A stretch of DNA of 15,120 nucleotides from NCBI GenBank assembly GCA_947478315.1, contig CANJWF010000012.1, forward strand, positions 1 to 15,120, in the 5' to 3' direction. Numbering within the stretch: the stretch's first letter is position 1; every line of letters begins with the position of its first letter. Under the pieces are notes generated by a model. It saw only the letters and a list, made by a program, of their open reading frames with translations, searched no databases and was not told the origin of the DNA. This DNA comes from Sphingobacteriaceae bacterium. Its GTDB lineage: Bacteria; Bacteroidota; Bacteroidia; Sphingobacteriales; Sphingobacteriaceae. Shown one piece after another: positions 15,120 through 15,120 of this stretch. The translations under genes were made by a program, and so were the position numbers.

Positions 15120-15120
15120 G

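Overview
The window comes from an AT-rich bacterium of the phylum Bacteroidota. The evidence agrees: a PorD-family protein and a secreted protein with a type A C-terminal sorting domain (both hallmarks of the type IX secretion system, T9SS), start codons preceded by A-rich stretches with no Shine-Dalgarno sequence, and promoter-like elements of the Bacteroidota form (TAnnTTTG at -7, TTTG at about -33). I cannot name a genus.

Layout, left to right. Positions 2-1275 (+) hold the end of a GtrB/DPM1-like membrane glycosyltransferase, followed two bases later by a polysaccharide-deacetylase-like protein; together they look like the end of a surface-glycan operon. A PorD-like T9SS protein follows (1519-2433, +). 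Positions 2689-5997 (+) encode a complete B12-dependent (class II) ribonucleotide reductase, NrdJ, preceded by a possible -7 element and two inverted DnaA-box-like sites. A small exported protein of unknown function lies just downstream (6033-6731, +).

A tight minus-strand operon, purK-purE-pdxJ (9282 down to 6879), joins two steps of purine synthesis to vitamin B6 synthesis, with 1-base and 4-base overlaps. Upstream of it is 484 bases without a convincing gene, then a tRNA-Phe(GAA) on the minus strand with its own promoter and a strong terminator.

Positions 10036-12153 (+) encode a two-gene membrane iron-sulfur module: a NarI/HdrC-like membrane protein with two 4Fe-4S clusters and an HdrB-like CCG-domain partner. 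It probably moves electrons between the quinone pool and an unknown cytoplasmic partner. A very short T9SS cargo protein follows (12328-12744, +). Converging on it is a minus-strand operon of three genes: an unidentified gene cut by the window edge, a small outer-membrane beta-barrel protein, and a lipoprotein of the kexin-like subtilase class with a P domain.

Most of this is ordinary core genome. I found no CRISPR array, insertion sequence, prophage or obvious defence system. The points most worth a second look are the inverted DnaA-box-like pair before nrdJ, the orphan HdrBC-like module, the miniature T9SS cargo, and the purKE-pdxJ coupling.
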